A DNA stretch of 64,000 bases from Plantago ovata (taxonomy: Eukaryota; Streptophyta; Magnoliopsida; Lamiales; Plantaginaceae): the NCBI GenBank assembly GCA_028274465.1, contig CM051457.1, positions 72,886,496 through 72,950,495 on the forward strand, in the 5' to 3' direction. Shown one piece after another: positions 48,331 to 58,166 of the stretch. The notes beneath the pieces were generated by a model that saw only the letters and a program-made list of their open reading frames with translations, did not search any database and had not been told where the DNA came from. Made by a program: the position numbers and the translations under genes. How positions within the stretch are numbered: position 1 is the stretch's first letter; each line of letters begins with the position of its first letter.

Positions 48331-49116
48331 GCACATATTCAGAAGTTCGAATAAAGGTTTTGGAGTCGTTCAAGTGTGCAAGATTAGTGCAGTCTAGCCA
48401 TTTCATCCATAACTCCTTCATACGATACAACCTCAAATCAACGTCCACGCGTAGATAACTCAACGAGGTATCCAACGGTAGGTTATGCGCACCAATCCGA
48501 TAACAGATGAGCCTATAGCTCCAGTTGAATGTGAGGAGACCCACCTGAAAATTATGCAGTTTTTGCGACCCATAGCCCATGCGTCGCTAATTTTAGCGAC
48601 GCATAGCCCATGCGTCGCTAATTAGATACCCTTGAGCTTTGGTCGCTGAATTAGCGACGCATGGTTATGCGTCGCTAATTTTAGCGACGCATGGGCTATG
48701 GGTGCGTCGCTAATTTAGCGACCCTTGAGCTTTGGTCGCTAAAATTAGCGACGCATGGGCTATGGATCGCTAAAATTAGCGACGCATAACCATGCGTCGC
48801 TAATTTAGCGACCAAAGCTCAAGGGTCGCTAATTAGCGACGCATGGGCTATGCGTCGCTAAAATTAGCGACGCATGGTTATGCAGCGCTAATTTGCGTCA
48901 CTAATTTCTATTTTTCTTGTAGTGCAATCTGACATCACAAATCCGATTTCAACTCCGATTTCACATCTGAATGACCGAATTTAGGTTCTAAACACAACTC
49001 TAACAATGAATCACAAATAAAGCATAACCCAACTCACACCAATCAAAAGGAACTAATCAATTTTTATAAAATATGTTCGTGTTCTGGTATAAGAATCTGG
49101 CTGAGGTCGATGAGAC

Positions 49117-49757
49117 TGATGATGTCGTTTTTCACCAATTAAATTTGTTTTAAAAGCCTAAGAACACTTATCACTACACAAACTAGAGTGCAATGGCAAG
49201 TTGTCCCCGAGTGTTGTTCTCTCGGGACCTAACTTGGCTTTGCTTGAGATTTTTGCAAGTAATTTCAGTCAACGAGTTCAAATGTTTAGAGAATCGTTTC
49301 CTTTGAACAGTAGCAACGAGAAAACAGATCGTTGTAAGCAAGTTTGGAAAACGGTTGGTGGTAGAAATCAAATACACATGCATGGGTTACTTATATGCTC
49401 ACAAGTTCAGTGCGTAGAACCTTCGATCAAGTCTGCTAAGCAACTCGTCTAGGCAAATTTAAGACACACATCATGAAAGATCATTATCAATAATTTAGAG
49501 GTGCTTGTCACCAACACCATTTATCTAGCATGTTGCAAATCTCTAACATACAATCCTATAGCTTTCATTGACCAAGAGTTTGTCACTATACTCAATTCGA
49601 ATATATTTTATAGGCAACAAAGAATCATATGAAGGGATTTGCAGCAAGATTGAATCACAATCTCATGTAAGCATAACATAACCCATAGCATGCATATTCT
49701 ACATTCTACCACCAACACAAAAGATTTAGCTACTCATATTCATCAACATAGACATCA
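49117..49757 (-). repeat. 3' LTR of element F (left), recognisable part
   Basis: It matches 52589-53229 of the right LTR closely. The palindromic cassette follows on its right. Confidence 0.9.
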
Positions 49758-49769
49758 AAAAAGATTTTT

Positions 49770-49965
49770 GGGGTGTCCCAAGCGAAACGCTTGGCAAGCG
49801 GTCCGCTTGGGAACGCCCAAGCGCTCCACTTGGATTTCCAGTAGGAATTTTCATTCCTACTGGAAATTCAAGCGGACCGCTTGGGGGTGCCAAGCGCTTC
49901 GCTTGGATTTCCAGTAAGAATGGGATTCTTACTGGAAATCCAAGCGGACCGCTTGGGACCTGAAG
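49770..49965. repeat. Palindromic cassette, internal copy of element F
   Basis: At least six AAGCGGACCGCTT or AAGCGCTTCGCTT-type palindromes occur here, plus two copies of an inverted pair CCAGTAGGAAT/ATTCCTACTGG type. The LTR of F has the same palindrome type at about 53527-53655. Confidence 0.85.
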
Positions 49966-50080
49966 CTCCCAAATCTATTTTTTTTCAACTTTTGCTAAAT
50001 TTTCACCCCAAAAAACTTGTCTAAACAACGAAACAAAACTTTAAACGTGCTTCTAATCTACATGCAATTACCTACAACCT

Positions 50081-50094
50081 CGGGTTGCCTCCCG
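50081..50094 (-). other. Conserved post-gag hairpin of Athila-like elements
   Basis: CGGGTTGCCTCCCG (minus strand CGGGAGGCAACCCG) is a short hairpin that is common after the coding region in plant Athila-type elements. It supports the family call. Confidence 0.65.
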
Positions 50095-50138
50095 AGAAGC
50101 GCCTTCGTTTAAAAGTCGTTGGCTCGACTCATCTTAGC

Positions 50139-52445
50139 TCATGCGGGATCAATTTTGCATCGGTTACTAGACTTCCCCGTCCAAGTGCTCTTCAAAGCAC
50201 TAAGTCCCTGCACATCTTGACGAACATAAAGAGGACCAAAAAATCCTACAAGTTCGTTAGTATCAACATAAGCACATGAATTAACTATGGCTCGCAACGT
50301 ATGTTGCTTGCCATTTACCTCGAAGCTACATGTACGACGGTACATGTCTATCACCATATGTACTTTGTTGATGAAGGCTCTACCCAAAAGAACCACATCC
50401 TTGAGCTTTGCGGAGGATGTAGGCATGACGATGAAGTTCGTCTTGACCGCTACACCGGCGACTCTTACCACTAAATTTTCAATCACACCCAATGGCTTCT
50501 TCATAGACCCATCCGCCAATTGCACCATGCACTTCATCGGTCTTAAGCCAGACAAACCCGACTCTTCGTATACGTTCAAAGGTATGACATTCACTCTCGC
50601 TCCCGTGTCTAGAGTTGCCACTATTCCATCCTTCTTTCCCAAGTCGATTTCCACATCAAAGCTCTCTTGGATAGGCACTTCCACCATATCCACCAACTCA
50701 TCCTCAGACGATGAGTTTTCATTCACTTCCTCAACTATCGCATCAGATTGTGCGACCACTTTCTCTTCCACAACTACCTTAGGAGTCTCAAGCTCCTCAC
50801 TCACCCTGCAAGTTTCAGTTACCTTGCAACTTGGCACCTCAACTAGTGCATTGTCTCTCACAACCGTGATCTCCACGGGCAAATCAGTCACCACGGTTAT
50901 GGCCATAGCCTTCTCCGTGTTTCCGGGAAACTTCCCTTGCTCTCTACTCGCCCCTCGATCTATAAGCTCTTGTAGCTTCTTATGGAGGTTGCTACTACTA
51001 GCCTCAAGCTTCTCAAAGCGTTGATTGTTAGTAGCCTCATTACGATAGTAATGCTCCATGAATTTGTTCGTCTTTATAACCAGATCATTGAGTGAAGAGA
51101 CAAGAGGTGAAGGAAGCACCCCTCCACCTTGCGGTCCCGAACTAGCAACCTGAGGTGGAGGTGTAGGATTAGAAGGCGGTGCTCCTTCATACCAATTGTT
51201 CCCATAGCTGAGACGACTTCTATCTTGATTAGGCCCATAGGCATTTTGATCCGAGTTATGAAAATAACCACGGTTGCCTTGATTCTGGTACCCACCTCGG
51301 GGTCCACGGTTTTGTGGCCTCACATTGCCATAAACTTGCCCGTAGTTCACATCTCCAACTACTTGCTCTCCCTCAGCAGCATATACTTCTTGACGGACAT
51401 CGTTCGTGATATATTGCTCTCTAGCAAATTCAGAACGGCATAAGTAGGCCGGGTGCCCATAGTTCTTGCACACACCACAAACTTCCGTAGAAGGAGAAGG
51501 AACACTTTGCCTCAAAGCTTGCTTCACTTCATGGGCGAACCCATCAAAGGCATTTTGTTCCAATACTACCTTGGCTTCACCTCTTTGCTCCTTTTGGAGC
51601 ACACGAGCCCTCACATTCCGGTTTTGTGAATTCCGGTACATCATGTCTAGCTTCACTTGGGCTTGAGAAGGAAGCAACTCCCCCATACTACCTCCACAAA
51701 TACTATCCACTTGAGATTGAATCTCAGGATGTAAACCATTGTAAAAGAATTGGAGAAGCTGACCTTTATCATACCCGTTATGTGGGCATCGATGATGCAA
51801 CCCCATGAAACGATCATAGGCCTCGTGGAAAGGCTCATCGTACCTCTGCTCGAAGGAGCTAATTTGGCTCTTCATAGCCATTGTCTTGGAAGCGGGGTAG
51901 TAACGCTCCATGAACTTATCAAAGCAAAGATCCCATGTCGTCAAAGACCCGGCCTCCAAAGTATTGAGCCAAGCCTTTGCACAATCGCCTAGCCCCATAG
52001 AAAAGACCTTCATGCGGAGATCATCATCTGTAACACCAGCTCCCGGTCGCCCAAGATGGAGAACAAAGTTCTCGAGCTCATTCAAGTATCCTATCACGTC
52101 CTCATTAGCCATCCCATAGAATTTGGGAAGTTGTTGGAACATGTGATTCTTGATCTCCAAGTTCCTGGTGGCATCATTGAGGACAATTGCTGGTCCTCTA
52201 GCCCCAACCGTAGGCTTAGTAAGTGTATGTATAGGTCTCTCCGCCATTTCACCTTCCAAGTAGACAGATTCAAGAATCGGCTCCAAAAGATAAGAAGAAG
52301 ACTCTTCCCGAATACCAGAAGTAGAAGCTCTAGATGCTACTCCTTCAAACTCAAGATTCAAATTCCTCCTTCTCCTTTGAAACAAACGATCGATCTCGTC
52401 TACAAAAGGTTCAATAATAGGTCCACCCGTTCGGGTCCTAGGCAT
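50139..52445 (-). CDS. Element F Gag-protease protein, Athila-like
   Basis: The frame is open for 768 codons from MPRTRTGGPIIEPF. The Arg-rich start is typical for Athila-like Gag. A Retrotrans_gag region (LPKFYGMANEDVIGYLNELENF, then VFSMGLGDCAKAWL, FMERYYPASK and a long helical part) comes first. A CCHC zinc knuckle CGVCKNYGHPAYLC (51438-51479), a Gly/Asn/Gln-rich low-complexity stretch and a retropepsin-like protease with TLDTGARVNVIP (active site near 50599-50610) follow. The frame stays open 36 codons further upstream, with a hydrophobic stretch that I regard as leader sequence rather than a signal peptide. No RT, RNase H or integrase follows. The protein could form particles, while copying would depend on another element's enzymes. 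Confidence 0.88.
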   Translation of the reverse strand: MPRTRTGGPIIEPFVDEIDRLFQRRRRNLNLEFEGVASRASTSGIREESSSYLLEPILESVYLEGEMAERPIHTLTKPTVGARGPAIVLNDATRNLEIKNHMFQQLPKFYGMANEDVIGYLNELENFVLHLGRPGAGVTDDDLRMKVFSMGLGDCAKAWLNTLEAGSLTTWDLCFDKFMERYYPASKTMAMKSQISSFEQRYDEPFHEAYDRFMGLHHRCPHNGYDKGQLLQFFYNGLHPEIQSQVDSICGGSMGELLPSQAQVKLDMMYRNSQNRNVRARVLQKEQRGEAKVVLEQNAFDGFAHEVKQALRQSVPSPSTEVCGVCKNYGHPAYLCRSEFAREQYITNDVRQEVYAAEGEQVVGDVNYGQVYGNVRPQNRGPRGGYQNQGNRGYFHNSDQNAYGPNQDRSRLSYGNNWYEGAPPSNPTPPPQVASSGPQGGGVLPSPLVSSLNDLVIKTNKFMEHYYRNEATNNQRFEKLEASSSNLHKKLQELIDRGASREQGKFPGNTEKAMAITVVTDLPVEITVVRDNALVEVPSCKVTETCRVSEELETPKVVVEEKVVAQSDAIVEEVNENSSSEDELVDMVEVPIQESFDVEIDLGKKDGIVATLDTGARVNVIPLNVYEESGLSGLRPMKCMVQLADGSMKKPLGVIENLVVRVAGVAVKTNFIVMPTSSAKLKDVVLLGRAFINKVHMVIDMYRRTCSFEVNGKQHTLRAIVNSCAYVDTNELVGFFGPLYVRQDVQGLSALKSTWTGKSSNRCKIDPA

Positions 52446-52567
52446 GCACTCACCTGAAATACAAAATAGTGAGTATCTCAAGCAAAAAGAAACAAAAACA
52501 GAAATGAGACAAAGAAGAGATGTTGGCTGAAAAAACCAAAACAAAAACACCAACCAAAGGAGTTAAG

Positions 52568-52585
52568 TCCCCGGCAACGGCGCCA
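52568..52585 (-). other. Primer-binding site of element F
   Basis: TGGCGCCGTTGCCGGGGA on the minus strand, three bases from the 5' LTR. Confidence 0.93.
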
Positions 52586-52588
52586 AAT

Positions 52589-53976
52589 TGATGATGTCGT
52601 TTTTCACCAATTAAATTTGTTTTAAAAGCCTAAGAACACTTATCACTACACAAACTAGAGTGCAATGGCAAGTTGTCCCCGAGTGTCGTTCTCTCGGGAC
52701 CTAACGTGGCTTTGCTTGAGGTTTTTGCAAGTAATTTCAGTCAACGAGCTCAAATGTTTAGAGAATCGTTTCCTTTGAACAATAGCAACGAGAAAACAGA
52801 TCGTTGTAAGCAAGTTTGGAAAACGGTTGGTGGTAGAAATCAAATACACATGCATGGGTTACGTATATGCTCACAAGTTCAGTGCGTAGAACCTTCGATC
52901 AAGTCTGCTAAGCAACTCGTCTAGGCAAATTTAAGACACACATCATGAAAGATCATTATCAATAATTTAGAGGTGCTTGTCACCAACACCATTTATCTAG
53001 CATGCTGCAAATCTCTAACATACAATCTTATAGCTTTCATTGACCAAGAGTTTGTCACTATACTCAATTCGAATATATTTTATAGGCAACTAAGAATCAT
53101 ATGAAGGGATTTGCAGCAAGATTGAATCAGAATCTCATGTAAGCATAACATAACCCATAGCATGCATATTCTACATTCTACCACCAACACAAAAGATTTA
53201 GCTACTCATATTCATCAACATAGACATCAATTCATATGAATAATAATTGGAATACATCATATCAAACTACAAGACAAGAGAGTGATACAAGTTACCACCA
53301 AAGCTGTCACTAATCGGTGGAAAGCAAAGAAAACCTCTCCGTAGATGATTACAAAGGATGAATCCCCATCAAAACCTTGAATCCCAAGCTAAAATATAAA
53401 GAAATCTGAATATTCTCTGAGTTTTGGGGCTTAGGAGCTCTCCAAAATCAAGTTACAGTTCAAAAGATATTCAAAAAATGATCAAAGATCAGATCTAAGA
53501 AGGAAAATCCGAAAACATAACCGCTGCCAAGCGGACCGCTTGGAGAAGCCAAGCGGAGCGCTTCTGGCACACCAAGCGCTTCGCTTGGCTCCTGTGCTAA
53601 AGCTCCTGGAAATTGAAGCGGAGCGCTTCACTATTCCAGGCGCTTAGCTTGGCTCCTGGGCAGATTTTTGTCTTCAAACTCAATCTTTTTGCCCTCGCAT
53701 GGCCCTCGGGTGCCTTGGACTCATCCTTCTCGATGCTTATTGATACTCAAACACTTACGAACAAGCCACGGAGATTGGGGAACTTCAACGGGGCCATCTT
53801 TTCCATAAAAAAGGCTCGTTTTTAGCTCCAAAAATGCCGTTTCGTACCTAAGTGCCTGAAAATGCAGAAAACACAAAACGTGACACAATTCTACAAAACT
53901 AACCAAAAAACAAGGCTAGAAGATAGCAAAAGAAGGTGAAAAAGACAAGATGAACGCGTCAAAAATACGTTCATCA
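52589..53976 (-). repeat. 5' LTR of element F (right)
   Basis: This 1388-bp LTR reads TGATGATGTCG...GTTCATCA on plus. Its promoter would drive transcription leftward, away from PP4. It contains AAGCGGACCGCTT-type palindromes at about 53527-53655. Confidence 0.93.
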
Positions 53977-53981
53977 GAGAC

Positions 53982-54622
53982 GATCAGAGAAAGTTGGAGA
54001 CGATCATGTCGATGTGCTGAGTTTCCAATCCGCTCGTGTTCTGTGCGCGTAATTTTCTTTCTTTCTTTCCGCTCTCTTTTCTTTCTTCCGTCTCTTTTTG
54101 AGTTTCTCTGTTAGCGGGTTATAATGATGACCCGTTTCTCAAACCGGGTTATGCACAAGATCCGTGAAAATTTATTATGGATTGATCCAGCTTTGTTATG
54201 GATTTGATCCACTTTCTCATTTCTTTGAATCTCATTTGGTCTCATGGATTATGATGGTCTCATAGAAAAGACGGACTTATATATAAAAAAAAAATAGAAT
54301 TCTATACCAGAGCTAAAATATTCTTACTTTCCTAATTATTGATAACATTTACAAAATTTTCTTAATATTAAGCGCGATTTGCTAAAAAGCCTAAAACCCA
54401 AAGAAGAAAAAGGAGAATAGCCGGCCAAGAAAGAAAAAAAAAAAAGTAAAATCAGTGAAGCTGTTAGCTGAGCTGAGCTCAGTTTTTGCAGCAGCAGCAG
54501 CTGCAGATTCACCACCAATTTCCAATACTCAATTCTTCTAATTAATTAGTGTGTTGTGTTTGCTTCCTTCTTTTCCAATCTTTTTATACACCTAAATCTG
54601 AGAGAACAAGAGAAGAGAAGAG
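53982..54622 (+). promoter_or_regulatory. Upstream region and 5' UTR of the PP4 gene
   Basis: This is all the single-copy-looking DNA left between element F and the PP4 start codon. It holds GAGACGATC twice (53977 and 53997), a pyrimidine-rich stretch (about 54046-54110) and a CAG/CTG-rich stretch near 54480-54510. TTTTTATACACC at about 54581 lies only some 35 bases before the ATG, so it may be leader sequence rather than a TATA box. No promoter can be fixed from sequence alone. Confidence 0.5.
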
Positions 54623-57600
54623 ATGTCATCTGACCTAGACCGCCAAATTGAGCAGCTGAAACGATGCGAACCGCTCAAGGAGTCCGAAGTTAAAGCCCTT
54701 TGCCTCAAAGCCATGGAGATTCTTGTTGAAGAGAGCAATGTTCAGCGTGTTGATGCTCCTGTTACCGTATGTCTCTTTCCTTTACCTATCCAATTTTTTC
54801 TTTTTAAATTTAAATTTCTTCTCTGTGTTGTTTATTTCTGTTAATCTGGTTTTAGATCCTTATTTCAATTAATTAATTAATGTTTCTGTTTGTGCTTGCT
54901 GAATACTCTTGAGTATACTCAGTTCTTGCTTTGGATAGATACTGGTGGTGGTTTTATGTAGTTAACCTAAGTCAGGATAACTGTCCCCCTTTTTTTTTTT
55001 TTTAAAGTACATGGAACATATAAATTGAAACCCAGGAAAAGATTTGATTTTGGAAATATATAAGTGCCAATGATTCAATACTTGTTGCCATCTTAGGTAA
55101 AGCTGCTTAAGGTGTATTATATATTTATTTTACTATTGTTTATTAGTATTGTTATGAGTTTATGAACAATTTGTGCTCTGTCAAAAACCACCCCTTCAGA
55201 TTTGTTGTAGCTATATTAATAGATTGTCATGGTTAAGTTGAATGTGTGCTTTTAAGAAGGATGAATTAATGATGTTGGGTACGTGGGTAAGTGTGTGTTT
55301 GGAGAAGGGGGGGGGGGGAGGAAGTGTTGTAGCCTAAAGGCTGAAAACATCGTTCCCTGGAATGATGTTTCAATGTGGACAGCAAGGTATTACGGAATGT
55401 GACTGTAAGACAGAATTGCATCTCAGACAAAATATAGTGTCGGGGAGTGGTATACGAAAGCATATTTACATCTGACCAACTGCAGTATAGGTTAGGCATG
55501 GTAAGGATTACCACAGTGAATAATTATAGTAGAAAATAGTGAATAGCATAGCATATCTATTCCTCATCGCTTTGTTGCCACTATAGAAAATAGCGGATAT
55601 CGTAATTAATTCTGAAGCTGAAGGTGATAAGACCAGGTCCAAATGTGATTCCTATTTCCTACAGATGACTATTCCTGATGTGTGGCTTTCTTTTGCGGGA
55701 CAAAATGTTTTAGAATTTTGTTCAATGTCTGCTTTTAGTTCATTTATTTGGAACATAGATTTTTGCTATAGCCAAGTAATTTAGTACAAGCAAATGTGAT
55801 GGTTATTCATGAATTATAGTTCTCATCTCGAGTATAGTAATTTTCTTCCAGTTCTTTCATACTTCGGCTGTATATTTAAAAATAGCGGTTGATATTGCAT
55901 CACTACCGCTATGTTGCATAGGGCAGCCTTCTTGCTATACTTTGCTATTCACTATTGACAACTATTGTTTTAGGTACTATGATGTCAGTACTAGTACATA
56001 CGTTGAACATTATTGTGGTGGTGTAAAGTTGGATTGCAGTTTTGGTACAATATTTTAAGTAATAATAAACATGTTTAACGTTATTTGGGTGCCGTGGTTG
56101 TCTCTGTTGTTTCGCTACTTTGTTGCAGTTATTTGTGTATATAAAATGTCTGAAAAAGTGAAATTTGCTTTCTCAAATGTCAGTCTTACGAGTTCTATTT
56201 TGGTAGGAGATTGGTAAAATATATCTGAAGTGTTAATCAAGTAACCAACTTATTAACCTCACCATTTTTTTATGTGTTTCCTTTCTTTGTTTAACTCAAG
56301 TTTAGCTGAAGTACTGTAGGAATCTCACACATTTTCAAACGTTTTAACATTTCCTTGCAGAATGCTACTAAAAGGTACATTAAACTAGAAAAATGAAAAG
56401 GTAGGTGTTTGCAACTATTTCTTATCTCGTTTGTTAACATACAATAATTCGGGAGATCATTATGTTTATAACATATCTGGTGTGTTAATATAGAAATATT
56501 CTTGATATTGGATGAAACACTTGAAAAGCAACTAAAATGATGTTTCTTCTCTAGCGTCTGCTTTTAAAGGCTAATAAAAAAGCCAATCGAAGCAGAATCA
56601 CGGAATTGCAAACGCTGAAATAGTGTCTAAAAGCCATAAAAAGCGATAAGCTCTCTACAAAAGCTCCCTCAAACACCGCCTAAGGCTTACTAACATGCAT
56701 GCACAAAGCTTCCCTACAACCTTATAATAGCATGATCTACAAAGGTCAATTTCACATACTCTCTTTCTACAGTTCCTTTCCACGACTTGTTTTAGAGATT
56801 ATCTATTTATATCATCTGATTCATGTCATTACATCATATACATACATTACAACCTTGCCTTCTATATTTGCGGAATAACCTACCAGTATTGTTAATCACT
56901 TAGAATAGTGCTGCTGTCATGAAAGATCAGAGCAGTGAGCCCAATTGCTCCGAAGGTTTTCTATGAAAGAGAGTGAAATAAACATACAGATCTTGCTCTG
57001 GGGAAAAGAAAATTCCGGATCTTCTCTTTTTGGCCCAAATTAGAAACAAACGCCTGATAAAGGTTCTACTTACATTCACTTGACGTTTAGATTGCAACAT
57101 CTAGCCTTTGAACTAGGCGTATACTCAATGTTTATTTCTCCTCAAAATGATATTTATGTACTTTAGTGCGGCGGTCATCCCGCTACCACTATCCCAGTTT
57201 TTTTTCCTTCTTTTTTTGGTCGGCCGCTACTCTGCACTTTCCGAGATTGATAACTCTTCTAATTGTTAGTCTTATATCACATAAGTAAACTTCATAGCTT
57301 TTATCATGTTGTGACAGTTGTGTCTGTTGGAATATCGTTCATATGTACATTCTTGATTCTTACATTCTACTTGATGACAATCTTGGTTCTGTTGGATGAC
57401 CTATATTTTTGTGTGTTCTAATTCTCTCTATTGATTGGATGTAGATATGTGGGGACATACACGGGCAATTCTATGACATGAAGGAGCTTTTTAAAGTGGG
57501 GGGTGATTGCCCAAAGACAAATTACTTGTTTCTTGGAGATTTTGTTGATAGAGGGTTTTACTCGGTTGAGACATTTCTTCTTCTACTGGCACTGAAGGTA

Positions 57601-58038
57601 ATTTTTTGGATCCTGTTTTGTATGGTTACTGTTCCAGTTGCAATAATATACCACATCTCACCTTATAAGGTAGAAAGCTAAAAGGTCATGGTTACCTGAT
57701 ACTCTTATTCTGTTACTGAGCAACAAGAGCACTTATTGCCCTACATTAGCTAAAATTTTCTACATTTGTAGGTACGCTATCCTGATAGGATTACTCTTAT
57801 ACGGGGAAACCATGAGAGTCGGCAGATAACACAGGTGGATTATTATTAACTTTATTCTTGTCACCGAAAGTGTTGTCGTTATTAATTTTGTTATTGTTGT
57901 TGTCATTATTATTATTATTTATGTTTTTTTTTTTTTACACAAAATTAGAGGGCAGCCGAGAAACAAGCTGTGCACCCACTCCCTTAGCAATAGCAAAACT
58001 AATCCTAGGGAAAATATGATGAGCAAAAATAATCATAA

Positions 58039-58082
<44 letters not shown>

Positions 58083-58132
58083 TATTATTATTATTATTAT
58101 TATTATATTATTATTATTATTATTATTATTAT

Positions 58133-58166
<34 letters not shown>

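Larger units (their letters stand above)
47465..48924. mobile_element. Non-autonomous CACTA (EnSpm-type) DNA transposon
   Basis: The terminal inverted repeats are CACTACAAGAAAAA and TTTTTCTTGTAGTG, flanked by the 3-bp duplication CAA (47462-47464, 48925-48927). Both ends (about 47480-47695 and 48568-48905) are packed with TTAGCGACGCATG-type subterminal repeats in both directions, as expected for CACTA transposase binding. No transposase is seen. The middle holds a tRNA-like segment and a gypsy LTR fragment. Length 1460 bp. Confidence 0.93.
49117..53976 (-). mobile_element. Element F: Athila-like gag-protease element without polymerase
   Basis: It is flanked by GAGAC (49112-49116 and 53977-53981). 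The LTR sequence is at 49117-49757 (left, shorter) and 52589-53976 (right). The primer site shows minus-strand orientation. The only ORF codes for Gag and protease. It belongs to the class of non-autonomous LTR elements that keep Gag (TR-GAG-like). The shared LTR parts differ by only about ten bases in some 640 compared by eye, so F is young. The coding part looks whole; the left end is not complete. Confidence 0.93.

Noticed and set aside
50287-51024. Long Ser/Thr-rich frame on the plus strand
   Set aside because: It lies opposite the Gag-protease frame of element F and mirrors its codons.
52446-52553. Signal peptide at the front of the F protein
   Set aside because: The hydrophobic 36 codons before MPRTRTGG lie in the leader, and Athila-like Gag usually begins with an Arg-rich segment such as MPRTR; Gag is not secreted.
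55560-55960. Small inverted-repeat transposon in PPX intron 1
   Set aside because: AATAGCGG and CCGCTAT pieces occur, but I could not find paired termini or a target-site duplication.
57478-57681. Stand-alone small genes at 57478-57681, 59649-59924 and 62925-63170
   Set aside because: These open frames are exons of PPX or PRMT5 read on into introns; splice sites and phases account for them.
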